Assembly (NCBI GenBank): GCA_963693285.1
Contig: OY848917.1
Location: 20,565,745 to 20,629,744 of the forward strand
Reading direction: 5' to 3'
Length of the DNA: 64,000 nt
Source: Xestospongia muta
Taxonomy: Eukaryota; Porifera; Demospongiae; Haplosclerida; Petrosiidae
The translations under genes and the position numbers were made by a program. Positions 12,601 through 24,900 of the stretch are shown in pieces. Position 1 is the stretch's first letter. The number at the start of each line of letters is the position of its first letter. Below the pieces are notes generated by a model. It was not told the origin of the DNA and made no database searches. It saw nothing but the letters and a program-made list of their open reading frames with translations.

Positions 12601-13150
12601 ACAACCTCGCCCTGTTCTCCACGGGAAACCTCCAGTAAATAGTAGCGCTACCTTTCTCCCACCAAAGCAAGGGACACTTTCTCCAATGGATAAGAGTCAC
12701 CCTGGCCTTCCTTCCAAGCAAAGACTACCTCCAGCAAAGAGTGCCAACATTCCTAGTCTACTTCCTTTACAAAGGACTTTTCCAGTGAATAGTGGCCTCA
12801 GTCTTCCTCCTAAACCAAGGACACCTTCTCCAGTGAATAATAGTGGCCCCAGTCTTCCTCCTAAACCAAGGACACCTTCTCCAGTGAATAATAGTGGCCT
12901 CAGTCTTCCTCCTAAACCAAGGACACCTTCACCAGTGAATAATAGTGGTCCCAGTCTTCCTCCTAAACAAAGGACACCTTCACCAGTGGATAATAACAGT
13001 GATCCTAATCCTTTAAAGAGAGGAGGAGATATTAACGTACCTAGATCCAGTAGACGTCTACGACAAGTCTGCTTGGAATGTGAACACGTAAGAGAGGTTG
13101 ATGACACTGGTTTGTGTACACCATGTAGATTAAAATTAAAGCTCAAGTAA
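6615..13150 (+). CDS. USP53/USP54-like ubiquitin carboxyl-terminal hydrolase
   Basis: Cysteine-protease deubiquitinase fold of the USP53/54 branch. Fifteen exons: 6615-6872, 7039-7131, 7174-7308, 7643-7756, 8462-8541, 8758-8869, 8957-9014, 9316-9410, 10064-10213, 10505-10612, 10970-11492, 11848-12087, 12150-12266, 12337-12520, 12577-13150. They join in frame to 946 aa. The catalytic domain covers about residues 68-400: Cys box [12 protein letters not shown] (Cys79), the family block [12 protein letters not shown], His box GLHYSTY (His342) and WIYFDDA (Asp359/360), so the whole triad can be assigned. Of the two finger cysteine pairs, one is CxC rather than CxxC and the other is spaced CPNYAKC. 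The tail (402-946) is Ser/Pro-rich, with four 16-residue repeats containing PPKPRTPSP (about 829-895) and a terminal CxxC-x12-CxxC motif (about 919-937). Human USP53/54 were long called inactive, but K63-chain activity has been reported. Its 3' exons are duplicated at 15115-16890. Confidence 0.9.
12790..12995 (+). repeat. 48-bp coding repeat in USP tail
   Basis: Four near-identical 48-bp units in the last USP exon encode 16-residue repeats with [14 protein letters not shown]. Each carries Thr-Pro and Ser-Pro sites for proline-directed kinases and proline-rich segments that could bind SH3 domains. The duplicated 3' segment carries the same array at 16530-16735. Confidence 0.85.
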
Positions 13151-13645
13151 ATCGAGTAGCTGTTTTGCCATTAAGCACTCCATATTATGTACCCTACTGT
13201 CTGTATTGGATATAGATATTAAACACTCCATATTATGTACCCTACTGTCTGTATTGGATATAGATATTAAGCACTCCATATTATGTACCCTACAGTCTGT
13301 ATTGGATATAGATATTAAACCCTCCATATTATGTACCCTACTTACTGTCTGTATTAGATATAGATATTTATTATCAAAGAAACAATTATCACTAAATTGG
13401 GTGGAGAGTATCAATATCAAAATGATATTATTTATATAATTATAACACAACAATACAAAATAGTTAATTCCTATCATAGTCTACTCTATAAAGTGTATTA
13501 TCATTAAAAAAAACATAATCCCAGCATAAGTTCATCTACTAATAATAAGAAAGAAAAATCAAACTATACTAGAATATATGATACAAAAGACAATTAGCAC
13601 ACATTTCAATATAAGCTAATGAATGTCAACAAAAAGCAAAAAATG
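13151..13645. repeat. Convergent 3' intergenic region with 48-bp tandem repeat
   Basis: The 495 bp between the USP stop and the duplicated plastin stop. It begins with four copies of a 48-bp unit containing 'cactccatattatgtaccct' (13175-13368), the last with a small insertion. The remainder is AT-rich with no gene. It is duplicated at 16891-17385. Confidence 0.85.
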
Positions 13646-14255
13646 TTACTGAGCAGAGGCTCCTTCTTGTTTTTTGCCTTTGCCTCGAGTCATGAGACAG
13701 GCAAAAACAGTCATCACCATTTTGTGATTGACTTCCACCAAATCTTCAGGAAGAGCGTAAACCCGAGCACCAATCTTACGAGCCATGGAAATGGCATATT
13801 TAGCATTTGAAAGAAGATCCTAAAACAAAAAAAAGTTGATAATATTTTCTACTTAACAGGAAAGGAAGGAAAAGATGAGAAAAAAACAAAGATGATATGT
13901 AATAGAGAAGCAGAGGAATGCTGGAACAATAATAGCACATTATTGACAGAGAATAAACAGAAAATACAAACAAGATATGTGAGTGATTTTGAAACAGATA
14001 ATAAAAACACGAGTAATCCACTGACCTCGTCTGATGATGGTGAGGTAAGTACAATTTCATAGTTGACCTTTCCAGGTCGTAGAGCATCAATAAGATCAAT
14101 AACAGGTAGACTGGTACTAATAGATGGATCTTTGAAGTTAGCAATTCTACTGGATTTCTCAGCTTCCTCTAACTATAAGTATAAAATCAAACAAAAACAT
14201 TACATGAAGCAACAAACAAAAAATGTACATCTGTATTGCTAAATCTGGTTTAAGT

Positions 14256-14286
<31 letters not shown>

Positions 14287-14536
14287 TATATATATATACT
14301 ATATATATATATACACACATAAAATACTTCTAACATTAAACACAGCAGTCTGGAGGCTGATTGAGTTACCATAAAAAAGCTTAAAGGGGTGTGGTATTTA
14401 GTGGGTGTGGTATATAAGTTACTGACAGTGGTGTTAGTCCACATGATGATAGCATCTTCCTCAATAGGTTTGTCAGATCCAGACAATTTCTGCAACATAG
14501 CCAACGTGTATGACCTCATTAATTGCCACACAATAG
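13646..14536 (-). pseudogene. Orphan copy of plastin 3' exons (copy 1)
   Basis: Contains the last three plastin exons (14423-14536, 14026-14168, 13646-13819) with intact splice signals and frame, identical in coding sequence to the functional ones at 18263-17386. The upstream neighbour on the minus strand is the duplicated USP tail, so the fragment has no plastin 5' part. Read-through from the full plastin transcript could in principle splice to either set of terminal exons, giving the same protein end. Confidence 0.85.
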
Positions 14537-15114
14537 CTATAAAATAAAACATTATTAAATCATATAATGTATGTTGATATATGAGGAATGTGTGGAGGAG
14601 AAGTTCAACCAAAATTACAACTATTTCACTACACAGCAAATTTCTGATCTTTATTAAGCAGTACATAAACAGTGTGTTTCCACAAAATATATTAACAAAC
14701 CTGTCTACAAAAACACACTATATTGAACATCAACAAAGTAATGACCTAAAGTAACTCAATAATATAAACAAATTCAAACTACAAAATAAACCCAGACATA
14801 TTCAAACCTCTTTTATATGCACTTAGTTTATCCAAACAAGCTCTTCTATTATTAACCCTTTATAGGAAATTAAAGTGGCCATTATATACTAAATTAACCA
14901 TAAAGTGAAGTCATATAGTCGCTCCTACAGAAGCATATTGGTCATATTTAGGGTCAGTACCAGTGGTTTGGTAGACTTGTTCACTGGGAGGGCTCTATTT
15001 ATGTATAGATATAAGAACTAAAGCTAAACAGTACAATATTTTGTACATTAGCAGATTAATTTCATTTATTCACTCATAAAACAATGGTTAGTCCTTAAGT
15101 GCTTGAATATCGGT

Positions 15115-16890
15115 GTTATCACTGACACGATCAATTTGAATTCACAACCTCCACTAGAAACTCATATTAATGAGCTATACAAAAGCAGATCACCACCAGC
15201 TTACACCAACAACCAGCCACCAGCTCTATCAGGTAAGAAGACTACATACAACAGTACATCCTATATGACATTGAAATAGCTTATGATCACTGATAAAGTC
15301 ATTTCTGCTTCAGTGTTTGATCCATACTTAGATATGTGTGTCAGTCACTAGATATGTGTGTCGCTACAGTTAACTTAATAATGAATGATCCAATGAAAGT
15401 AAAGGCTTATTGTAAGATTAAAATTAGTAATGTTGTCATTTACTGACATATAATAGATGTGTACAATTTGTATTACATATGGAAATCGTTTTAAAATACA
15501 TTTGATAATGAGAAATACTGTCTTTGATGAACTGTACAATGGTCACTAGTTTGCTATACGATATTTTTTATATCCTTCTCTGTGTAGTTGCTAGGTTATA
15601 TCCTAAGCTTGATTCTGGTGCCTCCAGTATTAGCACAGGACAAGAATCAAGTTCTACAGCTGCTCATCTTCAAGCACAAAGACAATATCCAGTTGTAACT
15701 TCTTCTGGTGATAGTAGAGGAGGTACTTACAATCCGTTCAATACTGTCCAGCAAGTCAGCCAACCATCACGATTAACTGGTAACGCAACTACTGTTGGTT
15801 CTCCATTGTTTCGAGAATTCTTTCAAGGTAATATTTTGTTCAATTATTAGATGGTATGTTCCATTAAAGCAAGTGTTGTTTCGTTTCAGGTCTTCCTAGA
15901 GACGTACAAGACACTTTACGATCTGTTGGTGTGAGTATTGAAAAAGTGGAGTGTTATTTTGATAAAGATCCAGCCCTTGTTAATATATTGCTTAGCTATA
16001 TTGCTAGTAAGTAAATCTAAAGGAGAAATGGAGGGACAAATGTAGTGGTGATACATGTATTATTGCTTTGTTTCAGACCAGCTGCACTCTGTTATCGGAC
16101 ATCCTTCAGTTACCGCTCATCCAGTAATTCATCAATCTCTTATGACAAAAGTTCATGAAATAGAAAGGAGTCAACGTCAACTAAAAATGGACATACCGCT
16201 ACCTCCATTAGATGTCAATCGTCTAGCTGTTTTGTTGTCTACAAACACAGATGTTAAGAGGTCAGTAGTCACATTGTGTATAACATATTATATCATTCAA
16301 ATTTCCCTTAAATTAGGCCATCCTTTCCAACTGATAAGCAACAACCTCGCCCTGTTCTCCACGGGAAACCTCCAGTAAATAGTAGCGCTACCTTTCTCCC
16401 ACCAAAGCAAGGGACACTTTCTCCAATGGATAAGAGTCACCCTGGCCTTCCTTCCAAGCAAAGACTACCTCCAGCAAAGAGTGCCAACATTCCTAGTCTA
16501 CTTCCTTTACAAAGGACTTTTCCAGTGAATAGTGGCCTCAGTCTTCCTCCTAAACCAAGGACACCTTCTCCAGTGAATAATAGTGGCCCCAGTCTTCCTC
16601 CTAAACCAAGGACACCTTCTCCAGTGAATAATAGTGGCCTCAGTCTTCCTCCTAAACCAAGGACACCTTCACCAGTGAATAATAGTGGTCCCAGTCTTCC
16701 TCCTAAACAAAGGACACCTTCACCAGTGGATAATAACAGTGATCCTAATCCTTTAAAGAGAGGAGGAGATATTAACGTACCTAGATCCAGTAGACGTCTA
16801 CGACAAGTCTGCTTGGAATGTGAACACGTAAGAGAGGTTGATGACACTGGTTTGTGTACACCATGTAGATTAAAATTAAAGCTCAAGTAA
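15115..16890 (+). pseudogene. Orphan copy of USP53/54-like 3' exons
   Basis: Contains part of exon 11 and exons 12-15 of the USP gene (15115-15232, 15588-15827, 15890-16006, 16077-16260, 16317-16890), with coding sequence and splice sites unchanged from copy 1. The catalytic domain and promoter are absent, so it is a truncated gene duplicate. It could be included in alternative transcripts of the upstream gene only by skipping or reading through copy 1. Confidence 0.85.
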
Positions 16891-17994
16891 ATCGAGTAGC
16901 TGTTTTGCCATTAAGCACTCCATATTATGTACCCTACTGTCTGTATTGGATATAGATATTAAACACTCCATATTATGTACCCTACTGTCTGTATTGGATA
17001 TAGATATTAAGCACTCCATATTATGTACCCTACAGTCTGTATTGGATATAGATATTAAACCCTCCATATTATGTACCCTACTTACTGTCTGTATTAGATA
17101 TAGATATTTATTATCAAAGAAACAATTATCACTAAATTGGGTGGAGAGTATCAATATCAAAATGATATTATTTATATAATTATAACACAACAATACAAAA
17201 TAGTTAATTCCTATCATAGTCTACTCTATAAAGTGTATTATCATTAAAAAAAACATAATCCCAGCATAAGTTCATCTACTAATAATAAGAAAGAAAAATC
17301 AAACTATACTAGAATATATGATACAAAAGACAATTAGCACACATTTCAATATAAGCTAATGAATGTCAACAAAAAGCAAAAAATGTTACTGAGCAGAGGC
17401 TCCTTCTTGTTTTTTGCCTTTGCCTCGAGTCATGAGACAGGCAAAAACAGTCATCACCATTTTGTGATTGACTTCCACCAAATCTTCAGGAAGAGCGTAA
17501 ACCCGAGCACCAATCTTACGAGCCATGGAAATGGCATATTTAGCATTTGAAAGAAGATCCTAAAACAAAAAAAAGTTGATAATATTTTCTACTTAACAGG
17601 AAAGGAAGGAAAAGATGAGAAAAAAACAAAGATGATATGTAATAGAGAAGCAGAGGAATGCTGGAACAATAATAGCACATTATTGACAGAGAATAAACAG
17701 AAAATACAAACAAGATATGTGAGTGATTTTGAAACAGATAATAAAAACACGAGTAATCCACTGACCTCGTCTGATGATGGTGAGGTAAGTACAATTTCAT
17801 AGTTGACCTTTCCAGGTCGTAGAGCATCAATAAGATCAATAACAGGTAGACTGGTACTAATAGATGGATCTTTGAAGTTAGCAATTCTACTGGATTTCTC
17901 AGCTTCCTCTAACTATAAGTATAAAATCAAACAACAACATTACATGAAGTAACAAACAAAAAATGTACATCTGTATTGCTAATTCTGGTTTAAG

Positions 17995-18035
<41 letters not shown>

Positions 18036-18840
18036 TTTATATATACATAAAATACTTCTAACATTAAACACAGCAGTCTGGAGGCTGATTGAGTTACCGT
18101 AAAAAGCTTAAAGGGGCGTGGTATTTAGTGGGTGTGGTATATAAGTTACTGACAGTGGTGTTAGTCCACATGATGATAGCATCTTCCTCAATAGGTTTGT
18201 CAGATCCAGACAATTTCTGCAACATAGCCAACGTGTATGACCTCATTAATTGCCACACAATAGCTATAAAATAAAACAATATTAAATCATATAATGTATG
18301 TTGATTTAAGAGGAATGTGTGGAGGAGAAGCTCAACCAAAATTACAACTATTTCACGTCAGCAAATTTCTGATCTTTATTAAGCAGTACATAAACAGTGT
18401 GTTTCCACAAAATATATTAACAAACCTGTCTACAAAAACACACTATATTGAACATCAACAAAGTAATGACCTAAAGTAACTCAATAATATAAACAAATTC
18501 AAACTACAAAATAAACCCCGACATATTCAAACCTCTTTTATATGCACTTAGTTTATCCAAACAAACTCTTCTATTATTAACCCTTTATTAGGAAATTAAA
18601 GTGGCCATTATATACTAAATTAACCATTAAGTGAAGTTATATAGACACATTTCTTGCAACTACAGAAGCATATTGGTCATATTTAGGGTCAGTACGAGTG
18701 GTTTGGTAGACTTGTTCAATGGGAGGGCTCAATTTATGTATAGATATAAGAACTAAAGCTACACAGTACAATATTTTGTACATTAGCAGATTAATTTCAT
18801 TTATTCACTAATAAAACAATGGTTAGTCCTTAAGTGCTTG
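15115..18840. repeat. 3.74-kb tandem duplication, copy 2
   Basis: Second unit of the direct duplication. It holds an orphan USP tail and the plastin 3' exons that remain connected to the rest of plastin. Its microsatellite at about 17996-18035 has the form (AT)n(AC)n, unlike the pure AT version of copy 1, so the right-hand 0.9 kb has diverged. Confidence 0.95.
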
Positions 18841-21800
18841 AATATTGGTGGGTTCTCTATCATACATTTACTTGAAAGATCAGCTTACCCAAAGTGAGTT
18901 TACTTCCATCAAAAATGTCTTTCCCACCAATACCCACAACAGAAAAGCGCATCTGTTGAGCCAGCTCAACAGCATAGTTACAATTTTCCAATTTCTTCAT
19001 ATTTCCACCCATTGCTTTATATGGTGGTTTGTTAACCTTCTCCCACTTGACAATACCAGGCTTCACTTTATCAAAAAGCTATATAAAAGAAAAGGAAAAT
19101 GTGTGAAGTGGGAAATACAATAATAGCATATTACAGACAGTCAAAATTATAACATAAGTAGACTTTTTTCATAGATACAATTAAGTTACATGTACAGTAG
19201 AATGTTGCTTATCCGAACTTCATTCAACTGAACACATCAATTAACCGAATGTCTAGCTGGTTGACACACCCACCAGACACGCCTTATAATTATTGCACGT
19301 GTACGTGTGTAATCATGGCTAGTGAGATTGTGTCTCGTAAAAGAAAGCAACTAGTCTTGAGTATTCATGATAAACTAAAAATCTGTGAATTTGTCAAAAA
19401 AGGAAGGACCTTACAAAGCATAGCTAACGAGTATGAGATCGGTAAGTCCACCTTTTCACGATATTGTGAAAAACGAAAAGAGAGTAATGAATCAAAGACA
19501 GAAACATATTCATGATTACTTTGCCAAATTGTGATTTAAAAAGTGTTCAATTATATAATAATGTTGTTTGTTATGTATTGAGGTAATCAGCACTTCAATT
19601 ATCTGAACATTTCAATTATCTGAACACCCTTCGGGCCAACATGTTCGTATAAGTGTATTCTACTGTAATTTAATTTTTGAGATTGCTTCCTTCTACTATA
19701 TTTAATAAATACAATTTGCATTTTCTCATGAATCATTTTTGTGTATTCACTGTGAAAATGCCATAAAAAGGAGAGTACAATAAAGGTTAATTTTGATGGA
19801 CTTATTACACATTATAACAGTAGTATGTTAAAAATAGTAGACTATATAACAAGTCATTAGTCTAGCAAGTCATCAAGAAGTTTCTCTAGTTCTAAAACAA
19901 GAGACAGCTCTGTTCCATATAGCTTAGCAGTATTAATCAATTTCTGTAAAAGCTATTTTTGTAAAAGCTATTAATTATAGCAATGAATTCAATTAAAATT
20001 CCTTATAGAGGTCAGTCATCTAACAACACTCACCTGTAGGAGAGCTTGGCCATCCTTAAGGTCTTGATAGAGATTGTTAACAAAAGGTGTCACACCCAAA
20101 CTGTTCATCCAATTCCTAAATGCTATTAAACAAACAAATTAGAATAATACAAAATAATACATGTCTTTTACTCTTCTCCTCTCTAGTCTCTCCAAAATCT
20201 CCCAAATCAAAGTCTGGCAATCCTTCCTCCACAGGCTTTAGAGCAGGATAGGTATTGAATAGATTAGCCACAAAAGCTAGATTCAATCGTTGGTTACCCT
20301 TGACAACATCCTATAAAAAAATAACATAACTACTATAACTTAATGTAACAAATTATGAATTAAATAAGTAAATTAAGTGTTATCTATACCTTTGGTCGAA
20401 CAAACTTTCTACAGCCAATTTTATCAGCCTCTTTCAACATCAAAGCAGCTCTCTTCTCAGGGTCTTTCTCCTAAAGAGAAAATAACATTACATTACAACT
20501 GGTATACTTTAAGTACAGCCATTTCACTGTCTATCTTTGTGATATTACTTGTAATGGAGAAAGACCGACTCCAGCATCCTCAGGTGCAATTTGATCCAGC
20601 AAAATTGTGTAACACTCTGAATCCTAATAAGAAAAGTGTACAAGACACAAATGATTTAAAACTATAGTAAATAACAGGAAAGATATAAGCATCATCAGTT
20701 TACACAAGAGTATCAAATAAAATTGTAATTTGCAAAAACGCATGCTCCTTACTCACGAAATTATTAAAACACTTTATGACACAAATGTCTGAAACTCTCA
20801 AGGACAAATATGTTCTAGAAAACATTACTATTACTCCTTTAGTCAATGAACTAGATCAATGTGGTAACATGCTCAATTAATTGTCTTGCCCTCATAAGAC
20901 AGTGGTGGTCTATCAATAACATTCGTACAATTATTATTAATTACCATGATGTCCTTAGTGAAGTTATTGACTCGTCGACTTGAACCAGCCTCTTCTAAGT
21001 GGTAGTTAAACCAACGTAGTAAAATTTCTTCTGGGGAGAGAGCCATCAAATCTTTCAGCTCCTCACCATCTTTTAAAAGACGTGCAAGACCAGGACAATT
21101 CTGTAGAGATATCTTAGCAAAAAGACCAATCTATACAGAGAAAGAGAGAGAGACAGGGGGATAGTACATATCTACAAAATGTTATACAGTACAGACACAT
21201 TAGCTACCAGCTGTTAACATAGATTTTGTACTCCACTTGTAATTACCTGACCATAATATTTGAAATACTTTAACATTATACAGATTATGATACAGCTGTC
21301 ACCATATTTGTGGATTAAAAACTAGATATACTATGTACCAAGAAGTAACAAACCATTAAATAGACATCACGTAAAATAACGATCTTTGTTTGGGTCATTA
21401 AAGGCAACAAATCTCAATTTGTCTGTATAAAAGTGCACATAATCTCAGACTAATAAGATGATTGATATCTCTCATCGACTGGCTAGAGAGAATTCTTCTA
21501 AAGCTAGTAAGAAAACCAGTTAATAGCATTTAGTAGCACCATCTATGTAGTTGCCGTGACAAATAAAAAGACAGCATTTTATTGAATGATACTATAAATA
21601 TTACATCAGTAATGAAATCGCACAGTGTTTATAAATTACACGATACAAACATGTACTCCATTAGGGAACACAACATTATAATATGTACACAGAGGCTGTT
21701 TATATTACACAAACAACATAAACGATGAAGATGAAGTATGTTGTTATTCGTAAACAAAAATAGCAGAGTGAATTGTTCACTTTACATGTGATGTTTGTGA

Positions 21801-21908
21801 TCATAAACAATGTACAGTAATAAGCACTATATACTAGATAGTCCACAGAACCTTTAACAGTAGAAATATCTCGACATTAATTAAAGACATGTCACATCAG
21901 TCTGTGTA

Positions 21909-21949
<41 letters not shown>

Positions 21950-24900
21950 ACCACATATTCTAACACAAACCTTTATAATCTGCCACAATAGACCCAACAC
22001 TAAATGAGGTCTTCCTTCAATAAGATCCTGTGGACCAATATTAACCACACTGCAACCAATAGAAGAAGCTGAATTAATGCCCAAAGTTTGGTTTTCATGC
22101 ATTGTGAAAGTATTCAGTTTTCCCTTATTGATAGCTCTCTCATCCACAGTATTAGGAACAGATGAATTGATCAGTTTACTATAGAACAACAAAGAAAGAC
22201 AAACTCAATTCATAAGACATCACTCAATCAATGTGACTACCAGTAAATATTACAGTATAGTAACTGTATGCTAGTATCCTTGAATAAACCACTACTAGTA
22301 TATATCAAACTTAAGACATCACTCAATCAATGTGACTACCAGTAAATATTACAGTATAGTAACTGTATGCTAGTATCCTTGAATAAACCACTACTAGTAT
22401 ATATCAAACTTAAGACATCACTCAATCAATGTGACTACCAGTAAATATTACAGTATAGTAACTGTATGCTAGTATCCTTGAATAAACCACTACTAGTATA
22501 TATCAAACTTAAGACATCACTCAATCAATGTGACTACCAGTAAATGTTATCACATTCTAACAAATGTTACATAAAATACAAATTCTCAGTAAATTACATG
22601 ATCAATGTAAGCAGTTTCCTAGTTTGTTTGATAATGTCTGGATATCTTTTACTCCACATAAAGAGCCAGTACAGTATTACTGGCATACAATATAGTAACT
22701 GTATACTTGTATCTCTGAATAAACCACTACTAGTATATATCAAACTTATTCTGTTAGTATAATGTGTTTCAATATGAGTAGAGTAATACTGTCCTTCAAC
22801 AAGGTACTGTGTGAAGTCATTATATATTAGGTTTATGATACACCAATGAATGTAAGTGGAACTACAAGGCAACACTAATAAATGTCTAAGTGAAAGTACA
22901 TTTGATTAGAGCACCACCAATAAATGTAAGTGGAACTACAATAGATTAGGTCAAACATTATTGTTGGCATGTAGTGATTCCTATTAGAGACAGAAGATCA
23001 CAACAACTAACCATAGAATCAGGCCATCTTTAACAGCTTCAAACAAGGCATCACCATCCTCAGATATAGGCAACAGAGATTTTAGGTCTGGATCATTCTC
23101 CAGCTGGAAATTTATCCAGTCTACAAAAGCGAGTTTCTCTTCTTCAGCAAAACTATGAGTTGTTCCTAAAAACACAAAAAGAGCACATTACCATCTCCAA
23201 ATCTTCAAAGCTGAAAATTACAAACTACTACAAACATCATGAATCCAATGTTACATGTTATACATGTACATGTACAACATGGACATGAAAATGTACATGC
23301 ATATTACACGCAATGAGTACCTTCAGCTGATGCTTCTGATAATCCGCCCACTGTCACAAGCTTTTTGGCCTTGTCAGCTGTCTTCTGGAGACCAAAGGTT
23401 TTCTTCTCAGATTTCACTTTAGAGTACATCTGAGTAAAAAAAATCCTTCACAAATGAACAACAACAACATCTACTAACAGACTACACTGACTAGAGAGTA
23501 ACTTCATCTACTAACAGACTATACTGACTAGAGAATAACTTCATCTACTAACAGACTACACTGACTAGAGAATATCTTCATCTACTAACAGACTATACTG
23601 AGTAGAGAATATCTTCATGTACTAACAGACTATACTGACTAGAGAGTAATTCATGTACTAATATAATACAGTAACCATCATTTAATATATGTATCTACAA
23701 GTAAGTTGATGGAACAAAGAAAATAAGTGTTACTACAGCACATTAATTAACATTAAGCTATTTCCTATAGAATGAATACATATTACAGGTTGCCCACATA
23801 TGGCTGTGTAGTGGCTTTTTATTTGTTTTGACCAAATAAGGGAAAAAAGAGACATTATGACATATTAACTTTATTTACATACATAATAAAGTTGTGGTCA
23901 AAACTAACCATAACGAATATATAATAAGTATCAACATACTCAGAAAATCATTACCTTCCAAGATTTCATTTATAATATATACATGTATAAATATAAAAAA
24001 TATTATAGTAGATTTTACTACTCAATAGCAATAAGAATTTGTAAAAAAGTCACTCCAGGTTCATAATCCATATTAAATTAATTACAAGTTGTAGTAAGTT
24101 GTCTAAATCAAACTATTTAAGTAAATTACAACTAATTAAAGGAGACGAAGTAATGTAGTCCATGTGTGTCTACACAGAGACATAATCTGACAAAGCTAAC
24201 ATTTAAAGTTGACAAACCCTTTAACCATAACAACAAATTGATTGCTATTGGCCACAGTCATGTGGTCAGACAGCTGTGAGTGTAGATATCATGCAGTACA
24301 AACAGTTTGTGTTAAAAGCAAGGAAATTGAAACACCTGGTGATTATAACAAAGATTAAATGTTGATTATCAATACATTACAATATTTAATAAATAGACAA
24401 TATGTTTGTACAATATAATTAATTATAGAACTGTCACACATGGTCCACAGTAATAACAGTTCTAATATTATTCATAACTGACTGATCATGAAACCATCCA
24501 CAAAAAGAAAAATCTATAAATAATAAATGTTGACAAACTATTTGTCTTATCTCTATATTTACACAATATATTTGTACGAGATCAAAATATCTCAAGTATG
24601 GAGGCAATTTCTGAATTTTTATAATTCTTATCAAATACTGAAATAAATTACAAGGGTAAGGTGATTAATCCACTTGTATTAATGTGTATAGCTAACAATA
24701 TGAATAAGTGGATCAACACAAACAAATAAACAGATTTGATGTTATTTTAAGACCTCGTGACAACAATGAAAGTAATAAAGAGCCAAACCATTACAAGATC
24801 ACAATACAAAGTGGTAACACCCTATACTGCAGTGGCATTGTACTATAACAATTACCTAATTATATAATTCCTATACTAGTTGTAACAATAGAAAACAGAA

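Larger units (their letters stand above)
11375..15114. repeat. 3.74-kb tandem duplication, copy 1
   Basis: Offset of exactly 3740 bp to copy 2 (15115-about 18840). Copy 1 holds the true 3' exons of the USP gene plus orphan copies of the last three plastin exons. From 11375 to about 14194 the two copies look identical base for base, introns and repeats included. Beyond that, substitutions, short indels and microsatellite length differences appear. The copy 1/copy 2 junction at about 15112-15115 shows only 2-4 bp of microhomology. Confidence 0.95.

Noticed and set aside
12697..13146. 149-codon minus-strand frame (also at 16437-16886)
   Set aside because: Antisense shadow of the USP proline repeats; codes for repetitive Gly/Leu sequence without family resemblance.
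22544..22762. 72-codon hydrophobic plus-strand frame
   Set aside because: Lies in a plastin intron that contains tandem-repeat remnants; no homology or splice support.
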